This document shows, in pieces, positions 7,251-15,059 of a stretch of DNA of 17,386 nt (positions are counted from its first letter, which is position 1; the number at the start of each line of letters is the position of its first letter). Under the pieces are notes generated by a model. The model searched no databases and was not told the origin of the DNA. It saw only the letters and a program-made list of their open reading frames with translations. The DNA lies in NCBI GenBank assembly GCA_039819565.1, contig JBCBRU010000124.1, positions 1 to 17,386 of the forward strand, written 5' to 3'. The DNA is from JAHQVK01 sp039819565 (GTDB lineage: Bacteria; Myxococcota; Kuafuiibacteriia; Kuafuiibacteriales; Kuafuiibacteriaceae). Both the position numbers and the translations under genes were made by a program.

Positions 7251-7852
7251 GTGCTCCCCCGGATGACGCTCGTGCTTCGGTAACGGACCTATCTCCGCCT
7301 CAGACGGTCGTCTTGGGGGGGATCTAGCCGCAACTCTTTTGGGTATTCGAGGACTCTCTGCGCCAAGGGAGATTGGCGCCAACTGTCCTCCGCCGCGGCT
7401 CGAGTTGAGTCTGGGGGCAGCGATGCACGCGAGCGCGGTCCTTTGAGAGAGTGCCGCCGACACGGTGGTTGCACGCATCAAGGCTTGATCTCGCTCTCTT
7501 TCGGAAGCTAAAGATTTCCCCATTGATATCTAGGGCGGCTTCTATGGGATATGGTGGCCGAGGCCTCCAGCGTGCGGCCTACGAGATCCTCGCCATCGGA
7601 TCCCGGTCCGAAACCCGGACCCACGCGGACGCTCCGCCGGTGGCGAGAGGTCAAAAGCAGAAGAGTGATCGCGCCGTGACCCATTCTGCCGCCCCCTGAC
7701 CTCCTTACTATCGATGATGGACTACGCGGGCTTCCTCTCGTCCTCGGTCGGTTGGGGACCTGGGCACGAACCCCCGGCGGCTAGACGCGCTCACCCGGTT
7801 GAAGAGGCCTCAGACCGATCGAGTTGGTGGTGAGAGAGGCTCCTGGGTTGCT
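7251..7852. other. Non-coding stretch between two minus-strand genes
   Basis: About 600 bases with no convincing gene. Frames here are Arg/Ser/Pro-rich without hydrophobic order and look like chance. It should hold the promoter of the leader/Tat protein unit, but I cannot point to one. Confidence 0.5.
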
Positions 7853-7872
7853 GAGATCCCCGCAGGGATCTC
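7853..7872 (-). terminator. Hairpin downstream of the outer-membrane protein gene
   Basis: Perfect 8-bp stem GAGATCCC / GGGATCTC with loop CGCA, 41 nt past the stop of the gene at 7914. There is no U-tract on the minus strand. Candidate terminator. Confidence 0.45.
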
Positions 7873-7913
7873 GACCGACGAGGCTCCGAGGGAGATGAGA
7901 CGGCATCGGATGC

Positions 7914-8912
7914 TCAGAGGGTGAGGAGATCTCCCGTGAAGCGAAAGCCCGCGCCCATATAGGGTAGACCTACGCTCTGCTCGGCCCCGGTGCGGTAGCG
8001 GTGCTCGAGCCACCAGTTGACGATCACGAAGGCCGTGGGCTTGTCGAAGAACCCTCGACCCCCATTGTCGAAGAAGGTGTAGGCGAAGGTTGGGCCGAGC
8101 CGGTGGGTGGGGGTGTTGGGGTCGTCGCCGATAGTCTCACCGGGGGCATAGTGTCGGTCTTCGTAGAAGGCGTGAGAGGCCACCCACCGCAGCCCCGCCA
8201 CGAGCCCGAAGTCACTGACCCAGAAGACGTCCGCTTCGTTGACCATATACCAACCCTGATCTCCGATGAGGAGATCGTAGGAGACGTCCCAATAGGTCCG
8301 ATCTCCCTCTCTCATGTCCATGTCGACCCACCCAAACCGAGTTCGGTTGCGGACGGCGAAAGGCCCCACTTTCGCCTGGAGGAGGACGCTCAGAGAGACC
8401 TCGTGTCCACTCGTCGAGTAGTTTCGGCCGGGATCCCCGTCGGGCCGGGCGGCGAGGATATCGAGGGTGTCGTCCGAGTACTCGGAGGTCACCCCCGCGA
8501 AGGACTGGAAGACATCGAAGGTGCCGAGATAGCCGAGCCACTCATAGTTTGCGGTGAGCTGGAGGACGGAGAGAGGCTGAAACTCCACGAACGCGCCCAG
8601 CCGGGCTCCGGCCGGGGAGAGCGTCGGATTGATGCCGATGCCGATGTAGTTGTTGGCGAAGGCGGGGGCTCCGGAGGCGTACAGGCGCCGCTGGAAGCTA
8701 AATGAGCCTCGCAGGGCGAGGCCGAGCGGGTTGACTCGGCCGGCGAGGAGGAGCGTCGAGTCGAGGCGGTGAAGGGGACGGCCCACCGGCGGTGACTTTG
8801 CCTCGGCAGGCTGCGACTCGTCCTCCTGGGCGTAGAGGTCCCCCGCGGACAGGCAAAGACAGGCGGCGAGGAGCGCTGAGAAGGGGCAGCGACGGCCGGG
8901 GACGTGGGGCAT
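7914..8912 (-). CDS. Outer-membrane beta-barrel protein
   Basis: 332 residues. A Sec signal peptide covers residues 1-28 (FSALLAACLCLSAGDLYA, cleavage before QE). An acidic, Pro-rich stretch follows, then about a dozen amphipathic strands rich in Tyr/Trp/Phe (LLLAGRVNPLGLALRG, ARLGAFVEFQPLSVLQLTANY, AVRNRTRFGWVDMDM, FGLVAGLRWVASHAFY, TAFVIVNWWLEHRY), ending in YMGAGFRFTGDLLTL. This is the profile of a porin-like or transport-type barrel of the outer membrane. No specific family is recognised. Start at ATG 8912: the signal peptide begins there, but no clear ribosome-binding site is visible. The hydrolase gene lies upstream on the same strand, 81 bp away; whether they are cotranscribed is open. 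Confidence 0.75.
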   Translation of the reverse strand: MPHVPGRRCPFSALLAACLCLSAGDLYAQEDESQPAEAKSPPVGRPLHRLDSTLLLAGRVNPLGLALRGSFSFQRRLYASGAPAFANNYIGIGINPTLSPAGARLGAFVEFQPLSVLQLTANYEWLGYLGTFDVFQSFAGVTSEYSDDTLDILAARPDGDPGRNYSTSGHEVSLSVLLQAKVGPFAVRNRTRFGWVDMDMREGDRTYWDVSYDLLIGDQGWYMVNEADVFWVSDFGLVAGLRWVASHAFYEDRHYAPGETIGDDPNTPTHRLGPTFAYTFFDNGGRGFFDKPTAFVIVNWWLEHRYRTGAEQSVGLPYMGAGFRFTGDLLTL

Positions 8913-8981
8913 ATCCGTGAATACCCTAATTGAGACAGCTCGCGAAAGCCCCTTTTTCCGTCCCCGCGAGGCGTCCGGCTT

Positions 8982-8994
8982 GCGTCCCAGACGC
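8982..8994 (-). terminator. Short hairpin at the end of the hydrolase gene
   Basis: Arms GCGTC and GACGC around a 3-nt loop, touching the hydrolase stop codon (8994-8996). The stem has 5 bp and no U-tract. Weak candidate. Confidence 0.2.
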
Positions 8995-10460
8995 TACGGC
9001 GTGGCGGCCTTCGGCTCGGCCGCCGACTCCGGAGGATCGGCTGAGACCGCCGGCGAAGCTTCCTCTGCGTGGTGCTCCTCGAACCACGTCATGATGTCCT
9101 TGAAGTAGGTCGGTACGTAGCCCAGGTAGCTCTTCTGGCCCGAGCCGTCCTCGCTGAAGAGGACGTTGCCGTGCTCCGCCTCCGGATAGACGCGGTAGCT
9201 AATGGGCCGCCCCTCCATCTTCAGAGCGTCGAGAATCTCCGTGGTCTCGCCGGTGGGAAGACTGCTGTCCTTTCCCGCCAGCAGCCACAGGGAGGGCGTC
9301 GAGAGCGAGCTCAAAGTCGGACGTGGGTCGTAGCTGCGATTGAAGTTGGCGCCGTTGCTCTCTTGCCAGCGCGTATAGAGTTTCCAGCCGAAGCCAGGCA
9401 CGAGGCCCGCGGCGGGATGGGTCAGCATGCTCGAGACGATGCCCATGACGGAGTCCGAGCCAGCGATGGCCTTGAACCACGCCTCTTCGCCATACTTGTC
9501 ACGAAGAGCGAAGACCTCATCCCAAGCCTCCTCCTCGTGATCGAAGATGACCCTGGCCATCTGGACGTTGAACTCGTCCGCCTTAGCAATCTCGGCGTCG
9601 CCAAAGCCTCGGTCCCGCAGCCTCTTGACGTAGCCCCAGCGATCCTCGCGGGTCAGAGGTACAACGGTTCCGAAGCCCACTACGATGGAATGTACGTCGG
9701 TCTTCGTCGCGGCGAGAGGAGCTACCCATCCCCCCTGGCTAAGCCCGATCAGGCTCACCCGTTCGGGATGGATCTCCGCTCGCTTCTTCAGGAGCTCGAC
9801 CGCGGCCACCACGTCTCCGGAGAGGGAAGGGAAGTCTTGGGTATACTCACCTTGGGACTGTCCCGTCCCTCTCTTGTCGAACTTGAAGCCGGCCATGCCG
9901 TGCGCCGCGAACATATAAGGGAGGTGATAGTAGTCGACGCCGCTATAGTCCTCGGAGCCGTGCACCATGACCACGACGGGGAAGGGCCCCGGTCCCTCGG
10001 GAAGCACGAGCTCGCCCCGAAGGCGGAGGTCGCCGCTGTCGAAAAAGATGGTTTCGGTCCGGAGAGGGAGTCGAGCCATCGTCCGAGCCGGGCCACCCTT
10101 GGCGGTCCACTTCGCCCCGGCAATGTCGCCGTCCTCGGTGCGTTCGAACTCCACGGAGGCCACGATGTCTCTGGAGCTGAAACCCTCCGCGGCCGCGAAT
10201 CGGTCCTCGCCGTCGTAGTAGAGGGCATGGACTTGGCCGTCGTCGTAGCGGCGCATTCGGATGCGTTCTGAGTTCGACGGCACGATGGTCACGAGAGAGC
10301 CGTCCGAGAACCGGTAGGCGCCGTTGTATCGCGTGTCGGCCTTGTCACGCCCCGAGCTCAGGTAGAAGTACGCGGCGCCGGTGGCTCCGAGGGCGAGGAG
10401 GACGGCGACCGCCGCCTTGGCTTTTCTTCCCACGATAGGTCGTATCCATAGGCACGACAC
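8994..10460 (-). CDS. Membrane-anchored alpha/beta hydrolase (serine aminopeptidase/dienelactone-hydrolase-like)
   Basis: 488 residues. One N-terminal membrane helix (about 14-34) anchors the protein, with the rest probably outside the cytoplasm. A small beta-rich domain (about 45-130) comes before the hydrolase fold. Motifs of the fold: MVHGSEDYSG (165-174; oxyanion hole), FDKRGTGQSQG (194-204), nucleophile elbow GLSQGG with Ser241, acid Asp398 in AGKDSSLP, and His430 in EAEHGNVL. The triad is complete, so the enzyme is likely an active esterase or peptidase; the substrate is unknown. The C-terminal tail (465-488) is Ala/Pro/Glu-rich. GTG 10460 is the outermost start; GTG at codon 10 would also keep the helix. 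Divergent from the beta-lactamase-fold gene, with 48 bp between starts. Confidence 0.85.
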   Translation of the reverse strand: MSCLWIRPIVGRKAKAAVAVLLALGATGAAYFYLSSGRDKADTRYNGAYRFSDGSLVTIVPSNSERIRMRRYDDGQVHALYYDGEDRFAAAEGFSSRDIVASVEFERTEDGDIAGAKWTAKGGPARTMARLPLRTETIFFDSGDLRLRGELVLPEGPGPFPVVVMVHGSEDYSGVDYYHLPYMFAAHGMAGFKFDKRGTGQSQGEYTQDFPSLSGDVVAAVELLKKRAEIHPERVSLIGLSQGGWVAPLAATKTDVHSIVVGFGTVVPLTREDRWGYVKRLRDRGFGDAEIAKADEFNVQMARVIFDHEEEAWDEVFALRDKYGEEAWFKAIAGSDSVMGIVSSMLTHPAAGLVPGFGWKLYTRWQESNGANFNRSYDPRPTLSSLSTPSLWLLAGKDSSLPTGETTEILDALKMEGRPISYRVYPEAEHGNVLFSEDGSGQKSYLGYVPTYFKDIMTWFEEHHAEEASPAVSADPPESAAEPKAATP

Positions 10461-10474
10461 GGCTAGGGTCTACC

Positions 10475-10502
10475 TTGTCCTTGGAGGCTCGGTGCGTATC
10501 CT
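10475..10502 (+). promoter_or_regulatory. Candidate sigma70 promoter for the beta-lactamase-fold gene
   Basis: TTGTCC (10475-10480), a 16-nt spacer, then TATCCT (10497-10502): each hexamer matches 4 of 6 consensus bases. Transcription would start at about 10509, which is the first base of the GTG start codon. Confidence 0.3.
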
Positions 10503-10508
10503 GGCCGG

Positions 10509-11768
10509 GTGAAAAGGCTGGTCCTCGTCGGTGCTCTCATCCTCGGAGGGTGCGGAGACGGCGACAGCCCCTCGAGCCCCGCGGACGCAGGGCCGACGGG
10601 GAACGACGCGGGCCCCTCTCAGGGCGGGTCCGACGCCGGAGGCGTCGCGGAGGCCGGCGTCATCGAGGACGGCGGGTCCACGTCGGATGCGAGCCCCATG
10701 ATCCCCGCGGACATCACCGCTCAGCTCGAAGTCAGACGGGCGGCGGAAGGTCTCATCGCCCTCGGGGGCGCGGTCGTGAACAGCGAGGGCCTGTTGGCGG
10801 TGGGGGCTTCGGGCCGGCGCTCCCTCGCGGACACGGTGCCCGTGACTGCTGAGGACCGTTGGCATTTGGGATCAGACACGAAATCCATGACGGCGATGCT
10901 GGCCGCGATCTTGGTCGAGAAGGGGAGTCTCCGGTGGGAGGCCACCCTCGCCGAGGTCTTTTCAGACTTCGCGGCGGAGATGAGTCCGGGCTACGGCGCG
11001 ATGACTGTCGTCGAGCTCGTATCCCACCGTTCCGGACTCCCCAACGTGGTGCCTCCCGATCTCTGGATGGAGCTTTGGCGCAACCAAGGGACGATCGTCG
11101 AGCAGCGTGAGCGATTCGCGAGGGCGCTCCTCGGTCGGGCCCCGTCCACCACCCCGGGCACCACCTATGAATACAGCAACGCTGGCTTCATGGTGGCGGG
11201 GGCCATGATGGAGAGGCTCACCGGGCGCGCTTGGGAAGATCTCATGCGCACCGAGCTCTTCGAACCGCTCGGCATGACCGGTTGCGGGTTCGGTCCCGCG
11301 GCCACGGTGGGTCAGCTGGACGCGCCTCTCGGTCACCGCGAGGGCAGTCCGCCGTCGCCGGTGCCCGCCGGCCCAGACGCAGACAATCCCCCGGCTCTCG
11401 GGCCCGCCGGCACCGTGCACTGTCCGCTCTCCGGGTGGGCACAGTACATCGCCGCCCACCTGCGTCAGGGGACGGGTAGGCAACCCATCCTTCCTCCCGA
11501 CGCCTTTGCGCGACTGCAAGCGGACCCAGGGATCGGTTCCGCACCCGAAGGTTTTGGCTATGGCTACGGCTGGTTCGTGGTGGAGCAGGACTGGGGGGGC
11601 GGCCCCGTCCTCAACCACGCCGGTTCGAACACCATGAACTACGCGGTCGCTTGGGTCGCCCCGCTCCGGAACCGAGCCTACTTGGTGGTCACCAACTACG
11701 CTGGTCCCAACGTGCCCGTCTCCGCGGACCGAGCCGTCGGAGACCTCCTCGGCCTCTACCCCCCCTGA
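10509..11768 (+). CDS. Beta-lactamase-fold serine hydrolase, lipoprotein (class C / esterase / DD-peptidase type)
   Basis: 419 residues from GTG 10509. The lipobox LGGC puts the lipidated Cys at 15. Residues 16-65 are a low-complexity Asp/Gly/Ala/Ser linker with repeated DAG. The catalytic domain has the SxxK motif SDTK (122-125), the YxN motif YSN (222-224) and an HxG triad HAG (370-372) in place of KTG, as in class C-like esterases and D-aminopeptidases of the 'beta-lactamase' family. YGYGW (351-355) is also typical. It likely acts on an ester or peptide bond at the cell surface; true beta-lactam hydrolysis is not implied. No Shine-Dalgarno sequence stands before the GTG. It is followed by a perfect hairpin 34 nt after the stop. 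Confidence 0.88.
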   Translation: MKRLVLVGALILGGCGDGDSPSSPADAGPTGNDAGPSQGGSDAGGVAEAGVIEDGGSTSDASPMIPADITAQLEVRRAAEGLIALGGAVVNSEGLLAVGASGRRSLADTVPVTAEDRWHLGSDTKSMTAMLAAILVEKGSLRWEATLAEVFSDFAAEMSPGYGAMTVVELVSHRSGLPNVVPPDLWMELWRNQGTIVEQRERFARALLGRAPSTTPGTTYEYSNAGFMVAGAMMERLTGRAWEDLMRTELFEPLGMTGCGFGPAATVGQLDAPLGHREGSPPSPVPAGPDADNPPALGPAGTVHCPLSGWAQYIAAHLRQGTGRQPILPPDAFARLQADPGIGSAPEGFGYGYGWFVVEQDWGGGPVLNHAGSNTMNYAVAWVAPLRNRAYLVVTNYAGPNVPVSADRAVGDLLGLYPP

Positions 11769-11802
11769 CACCACGCTGGCAGGAGTGTGCGTCCGCGAAA
11801 GC

Positions 11803-11825
11803 CTCCTGACAGTTGTTGTCAGGAG
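11803..11825 (+). terminator. Perfect inverted repeat between two plus-strand genes
   Basis: Arms CTCCTGACA (11803-11811) and TGTCAGGAG (11817-11825), loop GTTGT. It lies 34 nt after the beta-lactamase-fold gene and 47 nt before the 79-aa gene. No U-tract. It could be a transcript-end hairpin or, as a 23-bp dyad close upstream of a start, an operator. Confidence 0.45.
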
Positions 11826-11872
11826 CTCGGTGGCAGACTCCTCCGTGCGCAACAGGCGCGAAGGACGGACGC

Positions 11873-12112
11873 ATGAAGCACCCTCAGGCCCCAGCTCAGA
11901 CCCTCCTCGAGACCATCGGATCCGTGTCCACGACTTCGATCGAACGCACCCTGAAGCACATCGTTCCGCTCGGCGCGCGGGTCCTCGTACGCCGGACTGT
12001 CCTGCCGGACGGCACGGCGTTCGGGGTCTTCGCCGACCTCAAGGGTCGACCCGTGCGGATGGTGGAGACCGGCGTCGAGCCTCCGGGGGCCAAACCCATC
12101 AACGAGGTCTAG
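11873..12112 (+). CDS. Small protein of unknown function (79 aa)
   Basis: Start at ATG 11873, with GAAGGA about 7-8 nt upstream; the same frame is open further 5' but has no ribosome-binding site there. No signal peptide, membrane helix or Cys. The sequence runs from a helical N-terminus (LLETIGSVSTTSIERTLKHI) into a probable beta part (ARVLVRRTVLPDGTAFGVF, then RPVRMVETGV). It reads like a compact cytosolic protein. No family recognised. It stands alone between a dyad and an AT-rich leader region. Confidence 0.6.
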   Translation: MKHPQAPAQTLLETIGSVSTTSIERTLKHIVPLGARVLVRRTVLPDGTAFGVFADLKGRPVRMVETGVEPPGAKPINEV

Positions 12113-12389
12113 CCGCCCGTCGATCTGGAGCTGCACGGCGCGGTCGGCCGATCTTTCCGTGAAACGCTCCGACCGACTTCGCCTCTCCTCGGTTGCCGAC
12201 TCGGTCGAGTACTCAGCTTTGCCGCGATTTGGTTCTATTTTTGTCACGATAAGGATCCAAAACGGAGCGCTTTTTTTCACAGATCCTATCTTCGAAAAGA
12301 TCTTGTCCAGATTTTGTCCCTGTATGTAGACACGCGGTCGAAGCACTCTTGCTTCCCATCCGGCCCTCGCGGCCCAAGGAGATCGACCC
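12113..12389 (+). promoter_or_regulatory. Leader region of the DUF4397 lipoprotein gene, AT-rich
   Basis: 277 bp without a gene. Bases 12226-12325 are markedly AT-rich with T-runs (12236-12242, 12271-12277). A small hairpin ATCTT-CGAA-AAGAT lies at 12288-12301. The AT-rich block most likely carries the promoter of the gene at 12390, but I see no hexamer pair at a proper spacing. AAGGAG at 12376-12381 is the ribosome-binding site, 8 nt before GTG 12390. Confidence 0.4.
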
Positions 12390-14393
12390 GTGTCCATGTC
12401 TCGCACTTCGTGTTTCCTCGTCCCCAGCCTCGCCGCGGCGCTCGCGGCCTGCGCACCCGGCGGCGAGCTCGACCAGCGCTCTTCCTTCGCCTCCGCTTCG
12501 CAGGCGACCCCCTCCTCCGCCCACGTGACCGTGATCCACGGGATTCCGGGCACCGACGTGAATCCCGCCCTCGACATCAGCCTCCCCGTTGATATCGAAG
12601 TGGTTGGGGTCGGCTGTGCTCTGACCGGATTCACCTTCCGAGAGATCTCTCCCCGGCTGGCTCTCCCGGCCGGCAGCTATGACCTGAACGTGCGCCTCTC
12701 CGACGGAGCCTGCGGCGGAGCCGTGGCCGTGGCCGCGACCGGGGTGCCCTTTGCGGCCGGGGAGAGGGCTACCGTGATCGCGCACCTCGATGCCGCCGGC
12801 GCCCCGACCGCGAGCAAGTTTACGAACGACCTCAGCGCCCCTCTCGGCTTTGACCAGGGACGCCTTCAGGTCCACCACACCGCGGCCGCTCCCGCCGTGG
12901 ATGTCCGCATCTCCGCCCCTCACGTGTTCGAGGAGCTCTCTGGGGTCACCAACGGCCAGAGCGGAGCCCTCGACTTCGCCGAGGAAGGCTACGACGTAGC
13001 CATCGCCGCCGCCGGGAGCCCCACCGCGCTGTTCACTCAACTGGTCGAGATCCCCGCCGGTCAGTCGGTGCTCGTGTACGCGGTGGGCAGCCTGAGCTCC
13101 GGGACCTTCACCGTGATCGTCGACGCCCAACCCCTCGAGGCGCCCGCGACCGTGACCGTGGTTCACGGCATTCCCGGCACCGACGTGAACCCCGCCCTCG
13201 ACATCAGCCTCCCCGTCGATATCGAGGTGGTCGGAGTGGGCTGTGCGCTCGCCGGCTTCACCTTCGGGGAAGTGTCAGGACGTCTGGCGCTACCAGCCGG
13301 GAGCTACGACCTGAACGTACGCCTGTCGGACGGCAGCTGCGGAGGGGCGGTGGCCGTATCCGCCGCGGGGGTGCCGTTTGCAGCTGGCGAAAACGCAACC
13401 GTCATTGCCCACCTCGACGCTGCCGGTGCGCCCACCGCCAGTAAGTTCGTCAACGATCTCTCCGCCCCTGTCGGCTTGGGACGGGGGCGCCTCCAGGTCC
13501 ACCACACCGCCGCGGCCCCCGCCGTGGACGTGCGCATCTCGGCGCCCTCCGTCTTCGAAGAGCTCGCCGGCGTGATCAACGGCCAGAGCGGGGCCCTCGA
13601 CTTCGACGAGGAGGGCTACGACGTGGCCATCGCCGCGGCGGGCAGCCCCACCGCACTGTTCTCGCAGCTGGTGGAGATTCCCGCCGCTCAGTCGGTGCTC
13701 GTGTACGCGGTCGGGAGCCTCTCTTCCGGCACCTTCACCGTGATCGCGGACATCAAGGACCTCGAGGATCCGGCCACCGTCAACGTGGTCCACGGGATCC
13801 CCGGCACCGACGTCGACCCCGCGCTTCCGATTGGCCTCCCCGTAGACGTCGAGGTGGTCGGCGTCGGCTGCGTTCTCACCGGCGTCGAGTTTGGTGACGT
13901 CTCCGGGCCCCTCGGTCTCCCCGCCGGGAGCTACGACCTCAACGTTCGTCTGTCGGACGGAGCCTGTGGTGGGGCGGTGGCCGTGGCGGCCGCCGGCGTC
14001 CCCTTCGAGGCCGGAGAGGATGCGACCGTGATCGCCCACTTGGACGCCGCGGGGGCCCCCACCGCGTCGAAGTTCGTCAACGATCTGTCTCGGACGGAGC
14101 CCCACGAAGGGCGCTTCGCGGTGCATCACACGGCGGCGGCGCCGGCCGTGGACATCGGCGTGGAGACGTTCGCCGGGCGCCTCGTCCTCCAGCTGAACTC
14201 GGTGGTGAACGGACAGTCTGGCCAGGAGGACTTCAGCCGCGGGCTGTACGTCCTGACCTTGGCGCCGGCCGGCGGACACCCCATCGACACTCAGCTTGCA
14301 GCCGCCCGCGCGGACGAGCTTCGGCTGGTGTACGTGGTGGGTAGCCTGAGCACCGGGACTCTGACCTACATTTCGGACACGCGGACGCTGTAG
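12390..14393 (+). CDS. Lipoprotein with three tandem DUF4397 double units
   Basis: 667 residues from GTG 12390, 8 nt after AAGGAG; ATG 12396 is spaced too far. Lipobox LAAC, lipidated Cys21. After a short linker come three copies of a 209-residue unit (48-256, 257-465, 466-667). Each unit has a first half opening VxHGIPGTDV and containing LPAGSYDLNVRLSDG, and a second half opening VHHTAAAPAVD; both halves resemble DUF4397, giving about six domains. Each first half has a Cys pair (VGVGC and DG-x-CGG), a likely disulfide. Units 1 and 2 are nearly alike; unit 3 differs most, especially after VHHTAAAPAVD. DUF4397 proteins are surface or exported proteins of unclear role; adhesion is a guess. It converges on the anti-sigma gene. 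Confidence 0.85.
   Translation: MSMSRTSCFLVPSLAAALAACAPGGELDQRSSFASASQATPSSAHVTVIHGIPGTDVNPALDISLPVDIEVVGVGCALTGFTFREISPRLALPAGSYDLNVRLSDGACGGAVAVAATGVPFAAGERATVIAHLDAAGAPTASKFTNDLSAPLGFDQGRLQVHHTAAAPAVDVRISAPHVFEELSGVTNGQSGALDFAEEGYDVAIAAAGSPTALFTQLVEIPAGQSVLVYAVGSLSSGTFTVIVDAQPLEAPATVTVVHGIPGTDVNPALDISLPVDIEVVGVGCALAGFTFGEVSGRLALPAGSYDLNVRLSDGSCGGAVAVSAAGVPFAAGENATVIAHLDAAGAPTASKFVNDLSAPVGLGRGRLQVHHTAAAPAVDVRISAPSVFEELAGVINGQSGALDFDEEGYDVAIAAAGSPTALFSQLVEIPAAQSVLVYAVGSLSSGTFTVIADIKDLEDPATVNVVHGIPGTDVDPALPIGLPVDVEVVGVGCVLTGVEFGDVSGPLGLPAGSYDLNVRLSDGACGGAVAVAAAGVPFEAGEDATVIAHLDAAGAPTASKFVNDLSRTEPHEGRFAVHHTAAAPAVDIGVETFAGRLVLQLNSVVNGQSGQEDFSRGLYVLTLAPAGGHPIDTQLAAARADELRLVYVVGSLSTGTLTYISDTRTL
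12531..14393 (+). repeat. Three in-frame tandem repeats, period 627 bp
   Basis: The same codon (GTG before the CAC-GG of the HGIPG motif) recurs at 12531, 13158 and 13785, exactly 627 bp apart both times. The third copy is cut at 609 bp by the stop codon. Long identical or nearly identical stretches are visible between copies 1 and 2, with mainly third-position changes. Confidence 0.9.
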
Positions 14394-14406
14394 CGGAGCC
14401 GCGAAC

Positions 14407-14435
14407 GAGGGAGGCTGAGCCTCTCAGCCTCCCTC
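14407..14435. terminator. Bidirectional hairpin between convergent genes
   Basis: Perfect 13-bp stem: GAGGGAGGCTGAG (14407-14419) and CTCAGCCTCCCTC (14423-14435), loop CCT. It starts 13 nt after the DUF4397 gene and includes the stop codon of the anti-sigma gene (14424-14426). No U-tract on either strand. Very stable; likely ends both transcripts. Confidence 0.7.
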
Positions 14436-15059
14436 GAGAAGGTCGAAGCCGCGATGGATCGTCGCCACGATGGCCTCTTCGTCCTTCGTCCACACGGAGT
14501 GCTCGGAGTTCCCGGGCATGACGACCTCGTCGCCGGGCCTGAGAACCTGCCCCCCGCTGAAGTACAGGGTGCCCTTCAGCGCGAAGGTGAGCTCGTCGCC
14601 GCGGTGACGGTGCCCGGGGAACGCCGAGTGGGGCGCCCACCGGACGAAGCCCGTGTCCACCTGGGCCAGAGCCGGGCCCGCCTCGAAATGCACGAAGCTG
14701 ACGCCCGGCGCAGCGGTGGGAATCCACACTCTGGCTTCGTCGAAGCAGTCGCGAAACCGGTCCCGCATCGCCTGCGTCGAAAGCTCCATCCACCGCGCGA
14801 GGCGATCCACGAAGGGCGCGTAGCGCTCCTCCGGAGCCGCGAGCGCGTCCATGAGTCGTCTCTTGAGCTCCGGGGGCGGGGCGAGCGGCGGCGCCGCCCG
14901 GTCCGCCTCGCCTTCGAGGGCCTGCTGAATCGCCTCGAGCTCCGCGCGAAGGTGAGCGGAGCCGTCCAGATCTCGCTCGAGCTCGGCTCTCTCGGCCCCC
15001 GACAGCAGCCCGAGGGCGTACGCCGACAGCTGCTGGATGGTGGTGTCCTCGATGCTCAT
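14424..15059 (-). CDS. ChrR-like cupin anti-sigma factor without the usual zinc ligands
   Basis: 211 residues from ATG 15059, whose ATGA overlaps the sigma factor stop by 4 bp, so the two are translationally coupled. Residues 1-50 have the anti-sigma helical layout (QLSAYALGLLSGAERAELER), but where His-x3-Cys-x2-Cys is expected there is DLDGSAHL, with no Cys. Residues 115-205 are a cupin with complete metal ligands: His150, His152, Glu156 (HRHRGDE) and His187 (EHSVW). In R. sphaeroides ChrR the same two-domain layout holds RpoE inactive until singlet oxygen. Here the protein likely binds the adjacent sigma factor, and signal sensing probably sits in the cupin. The signal is unknown. Confidence 0.85.
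   Translation of the reverse strand: MSIEDTTIQQLSAYALGLLSGAERAELERDLDGSAHLRAELEAIQQALEGEADRAAPPLAPPPELKRRLMDALAAPEERYAPFVDRLARWMELSTQAMRDRFRDCFDEARVWIPTAAPGVSFVHFEAGPALAQVDTGFVRWAPHSAFPGHRHRGDELTFALKGTLYFSGGQVLRPGDEVVMPGNSEHSVWTKDEEAIVATIHRGFDLLEGG

Noticed and set aside
7451..7699. 82-codon plus-strand frame in the gap before the outer-membrane gene
   Set aside because: No ribosome-binding site, mixed Arg/Ser/Ala composition, no conserved-looking segment.
12213..14279. Long minus-strand frames and repeats under the DUF4397 gene, considered as a second gene or an array
   Set aside because: They mirror the three protein repeats. The 627-bp unit is coding and in frame, not a CRISPR or satellite array.
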